A stretch of 37,053 nucleotides of DNA from an uncultured Pseudomonadota bacterium (GCA_903908825.1 CAIVTJ010000027.1:1-37053), one strand, 5' to 3'. Positions 1 through 9,970 are shown, counted from the stretch's first letter. Notes: generated by a model from the letters alone, not told the origin. Numbers and translations: made by a program.

Positions 1-526
1 GCTCAAGGAGGAATTGGGCGAGGCCGTGGTCAACCGCACGTTGCAGCGCCTGCTCAAGCAGTACGCCTTTAAGGCGGCGCCGTATCCCAATCCGCAGGAC
101 TTTCTGCGCATCCTGCGCGACGAGGCTGGCCCGGCGCATGAGCAGCTGATTGCCGACCTGTTTGAGCGCATCACGCTCTATGACATCAAAGTCAGCTCAG
201 CGGCTACGCGCAAGCTTGCCGAGGGTCAGTGGGAAACCACCTTGCAGGTCAAGGCTGCAAAGTTCTATGCCGATGGCGTAGGCAAAGAGACTGCTGCGCC
301 GCTGAACGAATCGTTTGAAGTGGGACTGTTTACAGCTGAGCCTGGCAAGAAGGGCTTTAAGCGTGAGAGCGTGCTGCTGATGCAGCGCGGTGCAGTGCAC
401 GATGGCGAGCAGCAGATTGTGCTGCGCAGCAGTACCGAGCCCAAGTTCGCCGGCGTCGATCCTTACAACAAGCACATAGACCGCAACACCGACGACAACG
501 TCGTGGCGGTCACCGGCGGGTCCTAA
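1..526 (+). CDS. C-terminal fragment, probable ABC permease/M1 aminopeptidase membrane protein
   Basis: The reading frame is open from the window edge (first full codon at position 2) to TAA at 524-526, so only about the last 174 residues are present. The fragment looks like a soluble beta-rich tail. It ends in DPYNKHIDRNTDDN, which resembles the C-terminal end of large proteobacterial proteins that fuse an ABC-2 type permease to an M1-like peptidase domain. The HEXXH zinc motif and membrane segments expected for that family would lie upstream and cannot be checked here. The TTG at position 14 is only an internal codon, not a believable start. The gene is convergent with the FimX-like gene and the two 3' ends overlap by 4 bp. 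The family call rests on the tail motif alone; the presence of a real gene is secure. Confidence 0.55.
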   Translation, partial: LKEELGEAVVNRTLQRLLKQYAFKAAPYPNPQDFLRILRDEAGPAHEQLIADLFERITLYDIKVSSAATRKLAEGQWETTLQVKAAKFYADGVGKETAAPLNESFEVGLFTAEPGKKGFKRESVLLMQRGAVHDGEQQIVLRSSTEPKFAGVDPYNKHIDRNTDDNVVAVTGGS

Positions 527-2574
527 CCGGCTTCGAGCACGATCTCTTCGTGTAACTGGATCAGGTGTCCCTGCAGGTACTCCACGCCCAGTTGCCACAG
601 CGCGGCCATGGTGTTGGCGTCTTCAATGCGTTCGGCAATCGTGGCGATGCCATGGTTGCCGGCCGCTTCGACCAGCTTGCGTACGCGCTGTTGTTGCGCG
701 GTGTCATTGACCAGGCCTTGCATCAGCGAGCCGTCGAGCTTGATGAAGTCCAAGGGCATGGCGTTGATCAGCTTGAGTGGATCAGCGCTGACGCCGAAGT
801 GTTCCAGCGCAAAGCGCACGCGACGATCGCGCAGTTCGTTGGCCAGTTGCGTGATCTGCGGCAGATGAGCGGTGGCGACATCTTCAGGTATCTGTATGCA
901 CAAGCGCTGCGCCGACACGTGGCTGTTGCGCAGCTGGCTGTCCAGCCACATCAGCAGCGTCGGGTCCAAGGCGCTGTCGAGTGACAGCCTGACGAACAGG
1001 CAGGCAGGGCTGCGACGGGCAGCCAATTCCAGTGACGCGGCCAGTACCCAGCGGTCGATGTGGCGCATCAGGTCATTGCGTTGTGCGGCTGGCAGGAATT
1101 CACCGGGCAGGATTTCTTTGCCTTGTTCATCGACCAGACGCAGCAGCAGATCGAACATGTGCGTGTCGACAACCTGCAGGCTGGCGATGGGTTGCTGCAC
1201 GAGGCGGAAGCGGTTGTCGCTGAGCGCTGAGCGGATCAATCGCGTCCACTGGGCGTCAAAGCTCACAGCGCGCGTGTCTCCGGCGTGGCTGCGTTCCATG
1301 AAGAACAATTGATTGCCGCCGTTCTGGCGACCGCGACGGGCTGCTTCCAGCGCATCGATAAAGATGGTGTCCGCGTGGTGGCAGGTTGCAGAAATCAGCA
1401 CCATGCCGATGGTCAATGTGGCGCTTGCGCTGGTGGCAAGCGTGCCCGACTTGCCTTCCAGCGGCACGGCAGCCACGCGATCGCGCAGCTTTTCTGCCCA
1501 GGCCTTGGCGTCGCGCTCATTACCGCGTTCGATCAGGGCCATCAGGCCGGTGCTGCTGTAGTGGCCGATGATGTCGTTGGGCATAGCCAGAGCGCAGGCC
1601 TGCTGGACTATGGATTGCAGCAGCTGGTCGCTGGCGAGCACACCGAGTTGACGTTCTAAAGACGGGAAATTGTCCGGCCGGATGCACAACAGGTAGCGGG
1701 CGCCGCCTTGCAGTTTGCCTTGTATGCGCGACTGCAAAGCGGTGAGCAGCGCCGCGCGCTGCGGTAAGGCATCGGTTTGCAGGGGCGTGTGGCCAGGCGC
1801 CACACCATGCCCGTCGGCTGTCGGTACGGTCAGCGTGATGCAGCGCGCGCCTTCCCATTGGCCCAGACTCAGCAGCACCTCAATGGGCTGGGTGCTGCCA
1901 TCGCCACGCAGGGCTTCGACCGTCACCGGTGCGCCGTCATGCTTGCCTTGCAGACAAGCGACCAATGCTTTTTTGAGCACGGGCTGCGTGAGTTCATCAA
2001 AACTGTCTAATGCCGGCTGACCGATCACCGCTTCGGGCCGGGTCACACCGAGCAGCTGCAGCCATGCGCTGTTGGCCTCGACCAGTACGCCATCCTGGAT
2101 CTGCGCTATAGCACCAAGGTCCGCGCTTGCAGGCATAGCCAATTGGGCGCGTGACTCGCGCGCGTCACGCAGGGTGTCGCGCAGCGCCGCATCCAGTCGC
2201 TTGCTGCGCAGTTCCCGCGTGATCACGGCTTGCAGACGGAGCGGGCTGGCAAAGGTCACCGAGTCGTGTGCGCCTTGCGCCAGATCGCTCGCTAATTCCG
2301 TTTCGTTCAAGGTGGGTCGCACCATGATGACCGGTATGTCGCGCGCGCTTGCGCGCAGCTGGGTCATGATCCGGGTCAGCTCATGGCCATCCGGGCTGAT
2401 GCACAGCAGCAACTCGGCGGTCGTGTCACGCAGTTGCTGTGGCAGTTGCTGCAGGTCGGCGACCCACGCGCAATCCGTGGCCAAGCCGCCGCGTCGCAAG
2501 ATGCCGGTCAGTACATCGACGGCCTCTTGGTTGGGGCTGACTACAAGCAAGGGCACGGCAGTGGGTTCAGACAC
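523..2574 (-). CDS. fimX: FimX-like degenerate REC-PAS-GGDEF-EAL protein
   Basis: This is a 683-residue cytoplasmic signalling protein with the domain order and length of Pseudomonas FimX (about 690 aa), a c-di-GMP receptor that promotes type IV pilus assembly at a pole. Approximate domains are receiver-like 7-120, a short helical linker, PAS 150-255, GGDEF-like 270-425 and EAL-like 440-680. Every enzymatic site looks dead. Cys58 stands where the receiver phospho-Asp is expected, GGDEF reads SSTGL (340-344), EAL reads DLL (475-477), and the DDFG motif of active EAL enzymes reads EHFG. This points to a binding protein, not a cyclase or phosphodiesterase. The start is GTG at 2574, with GGAG six bases upstream. 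The gene lies 59 bp downstream of epmB on the same strand and may share its transcript. fimV elsewhere in the window fits a pilus/polarity role. Another degenerate GGDEF-EAL family remains possible. Confidence 0.75.
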   Translation of the reverse strand: MSEPTAVPLLVVSPNQEAVDVLTGILRRGGLATDCAWVADLQQLPQQLRDTTAELLLCISPDGHELTRIMTQLRASARDIPVIMVRPTLNETELASDLAQGAHDSVTFASPLRLQAVITRELRSKRLDAALRDTLRDARESRAQLAMPASADLGAIAQIQDGVLVEANSAWLQLLGVTRPEAVIGQPALDSFDELTQPVLKKALVACLQGKHDGAPVTVEALRGDGSTQPIEVLLSLGQWEGARCITLTVPTADGHGVAPGHTPLQTDALPQRAALLTALQSRIQGKLQGGARYLLCIRPDNFPSLERQLGVLASDQLLQSIVQQACALAMPNDIIGHYSSTGLMALIERGNERDAKAWAEKLRDRVAAVPLEGKSGTLATSASATLTIGMVLISATCHHADTIFIDALEAARRGRQNGGNQLFFMERSHAGDTRAVSFDAQWTRLIRSALSDNRFRLVQQPIASLQVVDTHMFDLLLRLVDEQGKEILPGEFLPAAQRNDLMRHIDRWVLAASLELAARRSPACLFVRLSLDSALDPTLLMWLDSQLRNSHVSAQRLCIQIPEDVATAHLPQITQLANELRDRRVRFALEHFGVSADPLKLINAMPLDFIKLDGSLMQGLVNDTAQQQRVRKLVEAAGNHGIATIAERIEDANTMAALWQLGVEYLQGHLIQLHEEIVLEAG

Positions 2575-2633
2575 GGAGCACTCCAGAAGAAGTACTCCGG
2601 AGCTTATGTCAGCTTCCGTTTGCGAATTGTGAG

Positions 2634-3686
2634 CTACAGCACACTACCGATGTCGATGTGTGTCTTGCTGGGTTGGCCGGGTTCTTCCTGAGCCAGACGC
2701 GGCAGCAGATAACCGGGCAGCAGGGCATTAAGTTCCTGCATCAGTTGCCGCGCGCGCTCGCGCGACACCTCAAAGTGGGCCGTGCCGTTGATGCGGTCGA
2801 GCAGGAACAGGTAATAGGGCAGTGCGCCGGCGGCAAACAAGGCCTCGGACAAGGCCGCCAGTGTCTGCGCCGCATCATTGATGCCGGCCAGCAGCACCGA
2901 TTGGCTCAGCAGCGTCAGTCCCGTTGCGCGCAGGGCCTGCAATGCACCGGTCACTTCGGCATCGATTTCAGCCGCATGATTGGCATGCACCACCACTACG
3001 GTCTGCAGGCGCAGTTCGCGCAGCAACTGCAACAGCCCTTCATCAACGCGGGCTGGCAGCACGATGGGTGTGCGCGTGTGCAAGCGCACGCGCCGCAGAT
3101 GCGGCAGTTGTTGCAGTCGCTGCAATAAGCTGCCCAGACGCGCATTGCTCAGTGACAGCGGGTCGCCGCCGCTGAGGATGATCTCGTGTATCGATGGGTT
3201 GGCAGCCAGTGCGGTGAGTGCCGCTTCCCAGCGTCCGGAATCGGCTTCGGCAGTGTCGGCCGCATAGTCGTACTCGCGCCGGAAGCAATAGCGACAGTGC
3301 ACGGCGCAGGCGCCGGTGGTGATCAGCAGCGCGCGGCCCTGGTACTTTTGCAGCAGGCCAGGTGCCAGGCGTGCTGAGGATTCAGCCAGCGGATCGCTGC
3401 TAAAGCCCGGTGTGCGCGCCAGCTCTAAGCCTAAAGGCAGCACCTGCCGCAGCAGCGGATCGGCCGGATCGCCCGGGCGCATGCGGCGCACGAAGCTCTC
3501 GGGCACACGCAAGCGAAAACCTTGGGCACCGTGTTGCAGACCGGCCAGTCCGGCAGGGTCTAGCAGCGCGGGGTCCAGCTGCAGACGCGCCAGCAGTTGC
3601 GCCGGATCGGTAATCGCGGCAGCCAGTTGCTGTTGCCAAGTGCCTTGTTCGGGAAGGTGGCGGTTGCCGGGGCTATTCGTTAACAT
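2634..3686 (-). CDS. epmB: EF-P (R)-beta-lysine formation enzyme, lysine 2,3-aminomutase family
   Basis: A radical-SAM, PLP-dependent enzyme that converts L-lysine to (R)-beta-lysine, the donor for EF-P modification. The 350-residue product carries the CxxxCxxC iron-sulfur motif as CAVHCRYC (Cys127, Cys131, Cys134), followed by FRRE, and a downstream glycine-rich SGGDPL stretch typical of the KamA/EpmB family. It is shorter than clostridial lysine aminomutases, as expected for EpmB. I chose ATG at 3686 because AAGG lies six bases upstream; an in-frame ATG at 3710 would add eight unconvincing residues. The gene is divergent from efp, with 62 bp between start codons, so both promoters must lie in that gap. 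Its target EF-P and partner EpmA are both in the window, which makes the assignment strong. Confidence 0.95.
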   Translation of the reverse strand: MLTNSPGNRHLPEQGTWQQQLAAAITDPAQLLARLQLDPALLDPAGLAGLQHGAQGFRLRVPESFVRRMRPGDPADPLLRQVLPLGLELARTPGFSSDPLAESSARLAPGLLQKYQGRALLITTGACAVHCRYCFRREYDYAADTAEADSGRWEAALTALAANPSIHEIILSGGDPLSLSNARLGSLLQRLQQLPHLRRVRLHTRTPIVLPARVDEGLLQLLRELRLQTVVVVHANHAAEIDAEVTGALQALRATGLTLLSQSVLLAGINDAAQTLAALSEALFAAGALPYYLFLLDRINGTAHFEVSRERARQLMQELNALLPGYLLPRLAQEEPGQPSKTHIDIGSVL

Positions 3687-3748
3687 ACGCGACCTTTTGC
3701 ATGGCCGCATTCTGCGGTCTGCGCCAGCCTGACGGAAGCGTGAACATC

Positions 3749-4315
3749 ATGGGCAGTTACAACACCAGCGAATTCAAGTCGGGTCTCAAGATCATCATCG
3801 ATGGTGACCCCTACTCGATCGTCGAAAACGAGATGGTCAAGCCCGGTAAGGGTCAGGCCTTCAACCGTGTGCGCGTGCGCAACCTCAAAACCGGTCGCAC
3901 CATCGAGCGCACCTGGAAGTCCGGCGACAGTGTCGAGTCGGCCGATGTGGTCGACATGGACATGCAGTACCTCTACAACGACGGTGACTTCTACCACTTC
4001 ATGGTGCCCGAGAACTTCGAGCAGCATGCCGCCGGCGCAACCGCCATCGGCGACAACGTCAAGTGGCTCAAAGACGGCATCACCTGCATTGTGACGCTGT
4101 GGAACGGTGTGCCTCTGCAGGTGCTGCCGCCTCCGCATATCGACCTGAAGGTCATCGAGACCGATCCGGGTATGCGCGGCGACACGGCTACCGGCGGTCA
4201 AAAGCCGGCCAAGCTGGAGACCGGCGCCGTGGTACGCGTGCCGCTGTTCATCAGTGAAGGTGAAATCCTGCGCATCGATACACGCACCGGCGAATACATC
4301 TCGCGCGCGAAGTAG
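3749..4315 (+). CDS. efp: Translation elongation factor P
   Basis: EF-P binds between the P and E sites of stalled ribosomes and speeds peptide bond formation at polyproline stretches. The 188-residue protein has the usual KOW-like N-terminal domain and two OB-like domains. The loop that enters the peptidyl-transferase centre reads VKPGKGQAF and puts a lysine at residue 34, the exact residue that EpmA beta-lysylates in E. coli. The C-terminal signature [11 protein letters not shown] is present. The start is ATG at 3749 with GGAAG about nine bases upstream; an in-frame ATG at 3701 adds 16 residues that do not belong to the family. The gene is divergent from epmB and convergent with epmA, separated from the latter by a GC hairpin. 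Some lineages use arginine at this position with EarP; the lysine and the neighbours exclude that here. Confidence 0.98.
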   Translation: MGSYNTSEFKSGLKIIIDGDPYSIVENEMVKPGKGQAFNRVRVRNLKTGRTIERTWKSGDSVESADVVDMDMQYLYNDGDFYHFMVPENFEQHAAGATAIGDNVKWLKDGITCIVTLWNGVPLQVLPPPHIDLKVIETDPGMRGDTATGGQKPAKLETGAVVRVPLFISEGEILRIDTRTGEYISRAK

Positions 4316-4324
4316 TGCGACAGG

Positions 4325-4342
4325 GCGGGCCTTCAGGCCCGC
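4325..4342. terminator. Hairpin between convergent efp and epmA
   Basis: A perfect 7-bp GC stem (GCGGGCC/GGCCCGC) with a TTCA loop sits ten bases past the efp stop. The 3' half of the hairpin is the last codons of epmA. Only TCTT follows on the plus strand and no T-run follows on the minus strand, so it could be a weak bidirectional terminator or only an RNA-stabilising hairpin. Confidence 0.55.
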
Positions 4343-5307
4343 TCTTGCGCAAACGCCAGCACATCGTCTATGTGCTGTGCGTTCAGCGCCAACATCAATA
4401 CGCGGTCCAAGCCCAGCGCCACACCGGCGCAGGCCGGTAAGCCCGCTTGCAAGGCCGAGAGCAAGCGCGGGTCGCCGGTATGGGCGGTCAAGCCCCGCCG
4501 TTGCCGCTCCAGGCTATCGGCGATAAACCGCTGCTGCTGCAGAGCGGCATCTCCCAGTTCCACATAGCCGTTGGCCAGTTCTATGCCCTCGGCATACAGC
4601 TCAAAACGCAGCGCCGTGCGCGCATCGGCGGCATCCAGTTGTGCCAGTGCAGCCTGACTGGCCGGGTAGTGATGCACGCAGGTCAGTGCTTTGCGACCCA
4701 GTTGCGGGCCTATGGCAGTGGCCATCAACAGGTCGAGCAGATCATCGCGGCTGCAGTCGGCGATGCTGCTGGCCTGCAAGCCTTGGCGGTCCGCGGCGCT
4801 CTGCAATTGCGCCAAGCTGGCCTGCAGCGGATCCAGCCCCAGATAGCGGCTGAAGACCTCGCTATAGCTTGTGTATTGGAAGGCGCGCGGGCTGTCAGGC
4901 CCATCCAGCAACAGGGCCGCCAACTGCGCGGTCTCCTGCATCATCTGCTGCAGATCAAAACCGCTGCGATACCACTCGATCAACGTGAACTCGGGGTTGT
5001 GCAAACGGCTGCGTTCGGCGGCGCGATACACACGGCAGATTTGATAGATGTCACCGCTGCCGGCGGCCAGCAGGCGCTTCATGGCGTACTCGGGTGAGGG
5101 TTGCAGATAGCCGCAGCGGCCGTCCTGCGGATCGCGCACAGCCAGCGACTCGATCTGCGGGTCGGTGGCGGCATGGCGTGCCAAGGCCGGCGTTTCGACC
5201 TCCAGCACGTTGCGGGTGGCAAAAAACGTGCGCGCTTGTGCCAGCTTCTGTGCCCGCAGGCGCAGCGCCTGCAGTGTGGCGGTCGGCTGCCAATCGGCAC
5301 CGTTCAT
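4333..5307 (-). CDS. epmA: EF-P lysine lysyltransferase (GenX/PoxA, class II LysRS paralogue)
   Basis: This enzyme activates (R)-beta-lysine with ATP and attaches it to Lys34 of EF-P. The 324-residue protein matches EpmA length (325 in E. coli) and contains only a class II synthetase catalytic core. The N-terminal anticodon-binding domain of true LysRS is missing. Visible class II features include a motif 2 region around CRVYRAAERSRLHNPEFTLIEWY and a motif 3 segment GVALGLDRVLMLAL near the C-terminus. The start is ATG at 5307, which overlaps the psd stop as ATGA; an upstream ATG at 5367 would run through psd. It is the last gene of sco-psd-epmA, so its expression is probably tied to phosphatidylserine decarboxylase. 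Together with efp and epmB it completes the core modification pathway. The hydroxylase EpmC is not in this window. Confidence 0.96.
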   Translation of the reverse strand: MNGADWQPTATLQALRLRAQKLAQARTFFATRNVLEVETPALARHAATDPQIESLAVRDPQDGRCGYLQPSPEYAMKRLLAAGSGDIYQICRVYRAAERSRLHNPEFTLIEWYRSGFDLQQMMQETAQLAALLLDGPDSPRAFQYTSYSEVFSRYLGLDPLQASLAQLQSAADRQGLQASSIADCSRDDLLDLLMATAIGPQLGRKALTCVHHYPASQAALAQLDAADARTALRFELYAEGIELANGYVELGDAALQQQRFIADSLERQRRGLTAHTGDPRLLSALQAGLPACAGVALGLDRVLMLALNAQHIDDVLAFAQERA

Positions 5308-6158
5308 AGCGTGCCGATGTCCTCGCCCATGCGCACGGTGGTTCCGGACACCAGGTCCGCGCGCCATTGCGCCTGCTGCGGCCCGAACAGCAGGATCACG
5401 GTAGAGCCCATGTTGAACCGTCCCAGTTCAGCGCCGCGCGCCAGTTCTGCGGCGGGTGCATCGGCGCGGGGCAGCAGTCGCGTGGGACCTGCGGCGCGCC
5501 GAGGGGTGATGTCGCCATGCCAGATCGTGGTCATGCTGCCGACAAACAGTGCGCCGACCAGCACCATAACAAAGGGCCCGGCTGCGCCCTCAAACAGCAG
5601 CACCACGCGCTCGTTGCGCGCGAACAGCGCCGGTACCGAGGCGGCTGTCGTGGCGTTGACACTGAACAGCGCACCCGGCACATGCCAGGCGTCCAGCAGA
5701 CGGCCGTCGCAGGGCATGTGGATGCGGTGGTAGTTGTAAGGGGCCAGATACAGCGTCGCGAACTGCCCCTCTTGCAGCTGCGCGGCGCAGGCGGGCGCTG
5801 CCGCCGAGAGCAGTTGTTGCAGGCTGTAGTGGTGACCCTTGGCTTGCAGCAGCTGCGTGCCCTGCAAGGCACCCAACTGGCTGACCGCGCCATCGACCGG
5901 GCTGGCCAGGGCGCCGGCGCGTTGCGTCAGCGGCCTGGCCCAGGGCTGCAGCGCGCGGGTGAAAAACGCATTGAAACTGGCGAAGTCCCGCCAGTTGCTG
6001 ACGCAGGACTCGCCGAGGTCGATGCCATAGCTGCGTACGAACCAGCCGATGAGGGCGTTTTTGAACGGTGCCCATCGCACGCGCGTGAACAGCCAGATGG
6101 CACGCGATAAAAGATGTTGTGGCAGCAGGTATTGCAGCAGGACGAACAGCGGTGGCAT
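5304..6158 (-). CDS. psd: Phosphatidylserine decarboxylase proenzyme
   Basis: A membrane-associated pyruvoyl enzyme that makes phosphatidylethanolamine from phosphatidylserine. The 284-residue proenzyme has the conserved SPVDG stretch near residue 90 and a C-terminal self-cleavage site. The usual LGST motif reads MGST here (FNMGSTVILLFG), and cleavage is expected between Gly251 and Ser252 to leave a pyruvoyl group on the small alpha subunit. The Leu-to-Met change lies next to the cleavage pair but does not remove the Ser. A hydrophobic N-terminus (LFVLLQYLLP) fits membrane association. The start codon lies one base beyond the sco stop and the stop overlaps the epmA start by 4 bp, so all three genes are probably translated from one transcript. 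Confidence 0.97.
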   Translation of the reverse strand: MPPLFVLLQYLLPQHLLSRAIWLFTRVRWAPFKNALIGWFVRSYGIDLGESCVSNWRDFASFNAFFTRALQPWARPLTQRAGALASPVDGAVSQLGALQGTQLLQAKGHHYSLQQLLSAAAPACAAQLQEGQFATLYLAPYNYHRIHMPCDGRLLDAWHVPGALFSVNATTAASVPALFARNERVVLLFEGAAGPFVMVLVGALFVGSMTTIWHGDITPRRAAGPTRLLPRADAPAAELARGAELGRFNMGSTVILLFGPQQAQWRADLVSGTTVRMGEDIGTL

Positions 6159-6159
6159 G

Positions 6160-6774
6160 TCAGGGCGCGCCGGCGCTGGCCAGCGCCCGCAGGTCTGCCG
6201 TTAAGGCCGGCAGCGAAAAAGGTGGCGTGAACACGCTCGCCAGCCGGCCATCACTGCCTATGTAATAGAGCGTGGCCGAGTGATCGACGTTGTAGCTGCC
6301 GTCGGGCGTGGCTTGCAGCAGGCGCACGGCGCCCAAGCTGCGCAGCAGACCCTCAAGCTGCGCGTCCTCACCGCGCAGGCCGATCAGCGTGCTATCAAAC
6401 GCGCGCACATAGTCGTGCAAGGTCTGCGTGTCATCACGACCCGGATCGACCGTGACAAAGATGACGCGCAAGTCAGGCACCACGTGCGCATGTTGCAGGG
6501 CCGCCATCAGCGCCAGCGTGGTCGGGCAGACGTCAGGGCAGTGGGTGAAGCCAAAGAACAGCAAGCTGGGCGCGCCGCGCAGCTGTGCCTGGCCAAACGG
6601 CCGCCCGTCCTGGTCCTGCAGACTGAAGGCGGCGATATCGCGACCGCCGGGCAACACGGTGCCGTTTTGCAAGGTGGGTGGCGCTCGTCCAAGATGGCGG
6701 GCTACCAAGGCACCGCCGGCCGCTGCGGCCAAGGCGATGACGATGAAAACGACAGCGGAGCGATTTTTGAGCAC
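6160..6774 (-). CDS. SCO1/SenC family copper chaperone or thioredoxin-like protein
   Basis: SCO proteins are membrane-anchored, periplasm-facing thioredoxin-fold proteins that help load copper into the CuA centre of cytochrome c oxidase, or act as thiol reductants. The product has a hydrophobic anchor near residues 6-25 (VVFIVIALAAAAGGALVA), the CPDVCP copper-binding pair (Cys79, Cys83) and the third ligand His165 in VDHSAT. All three ligands are intact. I propose GTG at 6774, giving about 204 residues, the normal family size. In-frame alternatives are GTG at 6792 and ATG at 6864; the longer forms only add an arginine- and glycine-rich extension. The 5' end overlaps the divergent prmB start by 8 bp. 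No cytochrome oxidase gene is in the window, although a dihaem cytochrome c lies further on. Confidence 0.9.
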   Translation of the reverse strand: MLKNRSAVVFIVIALAAAAGGALVARHLGRAPPTLQNGTVLPGGRDIAAFSLQDQDGRPFGQAQLRGAPSLLFFGFTHCPDVCPTTLALMAALQHAHVVPDLRVIFVTVDPGRDDTQTLHDYVRAFDSTLIGLRGEDAQLEGLLRSLGAVRLLQATPDGSYNVDHSATLYYIGSDGRLASVFTPPFSLPALTADLRALASAGAP

Positions 6775-7699
6775 GACCAGAGTATCCCACACCCGGCCCC
6801 CGGAGCGTCCGCCGCTGCGCACGGTCGCTGACTTGCTGCAGGACGGCACGCGCCGTCTGTCCAAAGCCCGTCTGCACTATGGCCATGGCACCGACAACCC
6901 GGGCGATGACGCTGCGGCGCTGGTGTTTCACGTGCTGGGGCTGGAGGGCGAGTTGGACGCCGCGACGCTGGCCTGGCAGCCGGGCCTGCGGGCGCAGTGC
7001 CAGATTCAGGCACTGATCGCGCGGCGCATCCGCGAGCGCATCCCGGTGGTGTATCTGACGCAGCGCATCTGGTTTGCCGGTCTGCCGATGTACATCGATC
7101 AGCGGGCTCTGATCCCGCGCTCACCCATCGCCGAACTGATCGAGGCTGGCTTTGCACCGTGGATAGACCCCGACAAGGTCACCCGTGTGCTGGACGTGGG
7201 TACGGGCTCAGGCTGCATTGCGATCGCCTGCGCGCTGGCTTTCCCGCAGGCCCGTGTCGATGCGGTCGACATCAGTGAGCAGGCCCTGGCGGTGGCGCAC
7301 ATCAACCGTCGCGCCTATGCCTTGGGGCGGCGCTTGCGCTTGTTACAGTCCGATTACTTCAGCGCACTGGCACCGGCCCGCTACGATATCATCGTCAGCA
7401 ATCCGCCTTATGTGGGCACTGCCGAGTTCGGGCGCCTGCCACCCGAGTATGCACATGAGCCTGCAGGGGCCTTGTGGTCCGGGCATGACGGCATGGATGC
7501 CGTGCAGGTCTTGCTGCGTGAGGCGCGGCGGTTTCTGTCGCCGCAAGGCATTCTGGTGGTCGAGGTCGGCAATACCGAAACCACGGTGCGCCGGCGCTAC
7601 CGGCACTGGCCGTTTGTTTGGCTCGAGTTTCAACGCGGTGGTGGTGGGGTTTTCGTACTCACTGCCGCCGATCTGAATCGTTTTGCAAAGGATCTATAA
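6767..7699 (+). CDS. prmB: Ribosomal protein uL3 glutamine N5-methyltransferase
   Basis: An SAM-dependent methyltransferase that methylates a glutamine of ribosomal protein L3. The product (about 310 residues) has an N-terminal helical domain (VADLLQDG... HYGHGTDNPGDDA), the SAM-binding glycine motif DVGTGSGCIAIA, and the catalytic NPPY at residues 212-215. The HYGHGTDN segment is typical of PrmB and separates it from the release-factor enzyme PrmC. The best start is TTG at 6767, with GGAG six bases upstream. The frame stays open further 5', but that region is the antisense of sco. aroC follows after three bases, so the two are surely co-transcribed, an arrangement common in gammaproteobacteria. 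Confidence 0.95.
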   Translation: MSTTRVSHTRPPERPPLRTVADLLQDGTRRLSKARLHYGHGTDNPGDDAAALVFHVLGLEGELDAATLAWQPGLRAQCQIQALIARRIRERIPVVYLTQRIWFAGLPMYIDQRALIPRSPIAELIEAGFAPWIDPDKVTRVLDVGTGSGCIAIACALAFPQARVDAVDISEQALAVAHINRRAYALGRRLRLLQSDYFSALAPARYDIIVSNPPYVGTAEFGRLPPEYAHEPAGALWSGHDGMDAVQVLLREARRFLSPQGILVVEVGNTETTVRRRYRHWPFVWLEFQRGGGGVFVLTAADLNRFAKDL

Positions 7700-7702
7700 C
7701 GC

Positions 7703-8788
7703 GTGTCCGGGAACAGCATCGGCAAGTCGTTCGTCGTCAGCAGTTTTGGTGAGAGCCATGGGCCGGCCTTGGGTTGTGTTATCGACGGGTGTCCGCCGGG
7801 TCTGCCGCTGACCGAAGCCGATTTGCAGGCCGATGTGGACCGGCGGCGCACCGGCACCTCGCAGTTTGTCAGTCAGCGCAAAGAGGCCGATCAGGTGCGC
7901 ATTCTGTCGGGCGTCTTTGAGGGCGTGACCACCGGCACGCCCATCGGTCTGCTGATCGAAAACACGGATCAGCGCTCGCGCGACTACGACAAGATCAAAG
8001 ACCGCTTCCGCCCCGGCCACGCTGACTACACCTATCAGCAAAAATACGGGCTGCGGGATTACCGTGGCGGCGGACGCTCTTCGGCGCGCGAGACGGTCAT
8101 GCGGGTGGCGGCCGGTGCCGTGGCGCGCAAATACCTGGCCACACGTCTGGGCGTGCAGATCAGCGGCTATGTCTGCCAGGTCGGCGCGCTGCAACTGGCG
8201 GCGCCACAGCCCGAGGCCGCCTACGACAACCCGTTTTTTTGCGCCGATCCGTCCCGCTTGCAGGAGCTCGAGGACTACATCTGGCAGCTGCGTTCCGCCG
8301 GCGATTCGGTCGGTGCGCGCATCACGGTGCGGGCCAGCGGTTTGCCGCCGGGTTTGGGCGAGCCGGTGTTCGACCGCCTCGATGCCGACATCGCCCACGC
8401 CATGATGGGCATCAATGCCGTCAAGGCGGTTGAGATCGGTGATGGTGTGGCCGCAGCCGCACAGCGCGGCAGCGAGCATCGCGACGAATTGCTGCCCCAG
8501 GGCTTTGCCAGCAATCACTCAGGCGGCATTCTGGGTGGCATTTCCACGGGCCAGGACGTGCTGGCCCATGTCACATTCAAGCCCACCTCAAGCATTCAGG
8601 TGCCGGGCCGCACCATCAATGTGGACGGCCAGCCGGTCGATGTGGTCACCACCGGCCGCCACGATCCTTGCGTGGGTTTGCGCGCCACACCGATTTGCGA
8701 GGCCATGCTGGCGCTGGTGCTGATCGACCACTTTCTGCGCAATCGGGCACAGAATGCCGATGTGCGATCATCCACGCCCGTGATCTGA
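7703..8788 (+). CDS. aroC: Chorismate synthase
   Basis: Catalyses the last step of the shikimate pathway, converting EPSP to chorismate with reduced FMN as cofactor. The 361-residue protein matches the bacterial length. It contains the family signatures [18 protein letters not shown] near the N-terminus, [11 protein letters not shown] followed by [11 protein letters not shown] in the middle, and RATPICEAM near the end, which together form the FMN and EPSP site. The start is GTG at 7703, three bases past the prmB stop, with a GGAT-type ribosome site inside the end of prmB. asd follows after 61 bp. The gene supplies chorismate for aromatic amino acids and folate; the folate gene folC lies further down the same block. 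Confidence 0.99.
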   Translation: MSGNSIGKSFVVSSFGESHGPALGCVIDGCPPGLPLTEADLQADVDRRRTGTSQFVSQRKEADQVRILSGVFEGVTTGTPIGLLIENTDQRSRDYDKIKDRFRPGHADYTYQQKYGLRDYRGGGRSSARETVMRVAAGAVARKYLATRLGVQISGYVCQVGALQLAAPQPEAAYDNPFFCADPSRLQELEDYIWQLRSAGDSVGARITVRASGLPPGLGEPVFDRLDADIAHAMMGINAVKAVEIGDGVAAAAQRGSEHRDELLPQGFASNHSGGILGGISTGQDVLAHVTFKPTSSIQVPGRTINVDGQPVDVVTTGRHDPCVGLRATPICEAMLALVLIDHFLRNRAQNADVRSSTPVI

Positions 8789-8849
8789 TCGACATCGCGG
8801 CCGGTGGCGTCGGGCGTACATTTACATAAGTTCAAAGGCGAGGATCGAG

Positions 8850-9872
<1,023 letters not shown>

Positions 9873-9970
9873 GCTGTTCGGCGTTACTTAACCGCAGGCT
9901 GAGATTTTTTTTGCAACTAACTGATTTCGTAGCAGGTGCTTTCCGCAGGCGGTCTTCGTCAGGCGGCCCC

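Noticed and set aside
7694-8518. A 274-codon minus-strand frame inside aroC
   Set aside because: Complete overlap with chorismate synthase, no ribosome site and no family resemblance.
8789-8849. Sigma-70 promoter for asd (TCGACA and TACATT)
   Set aside because: The two hexamers are 22 bp apart, too far for a normal promoter.
9873-9912. Terminator after asd (a run of eight T at 9904-9911)
   Set aside because: No stable GC stem precedes the T-run; only a weak GTTA/TAAC pairing with a two-base loop is present.
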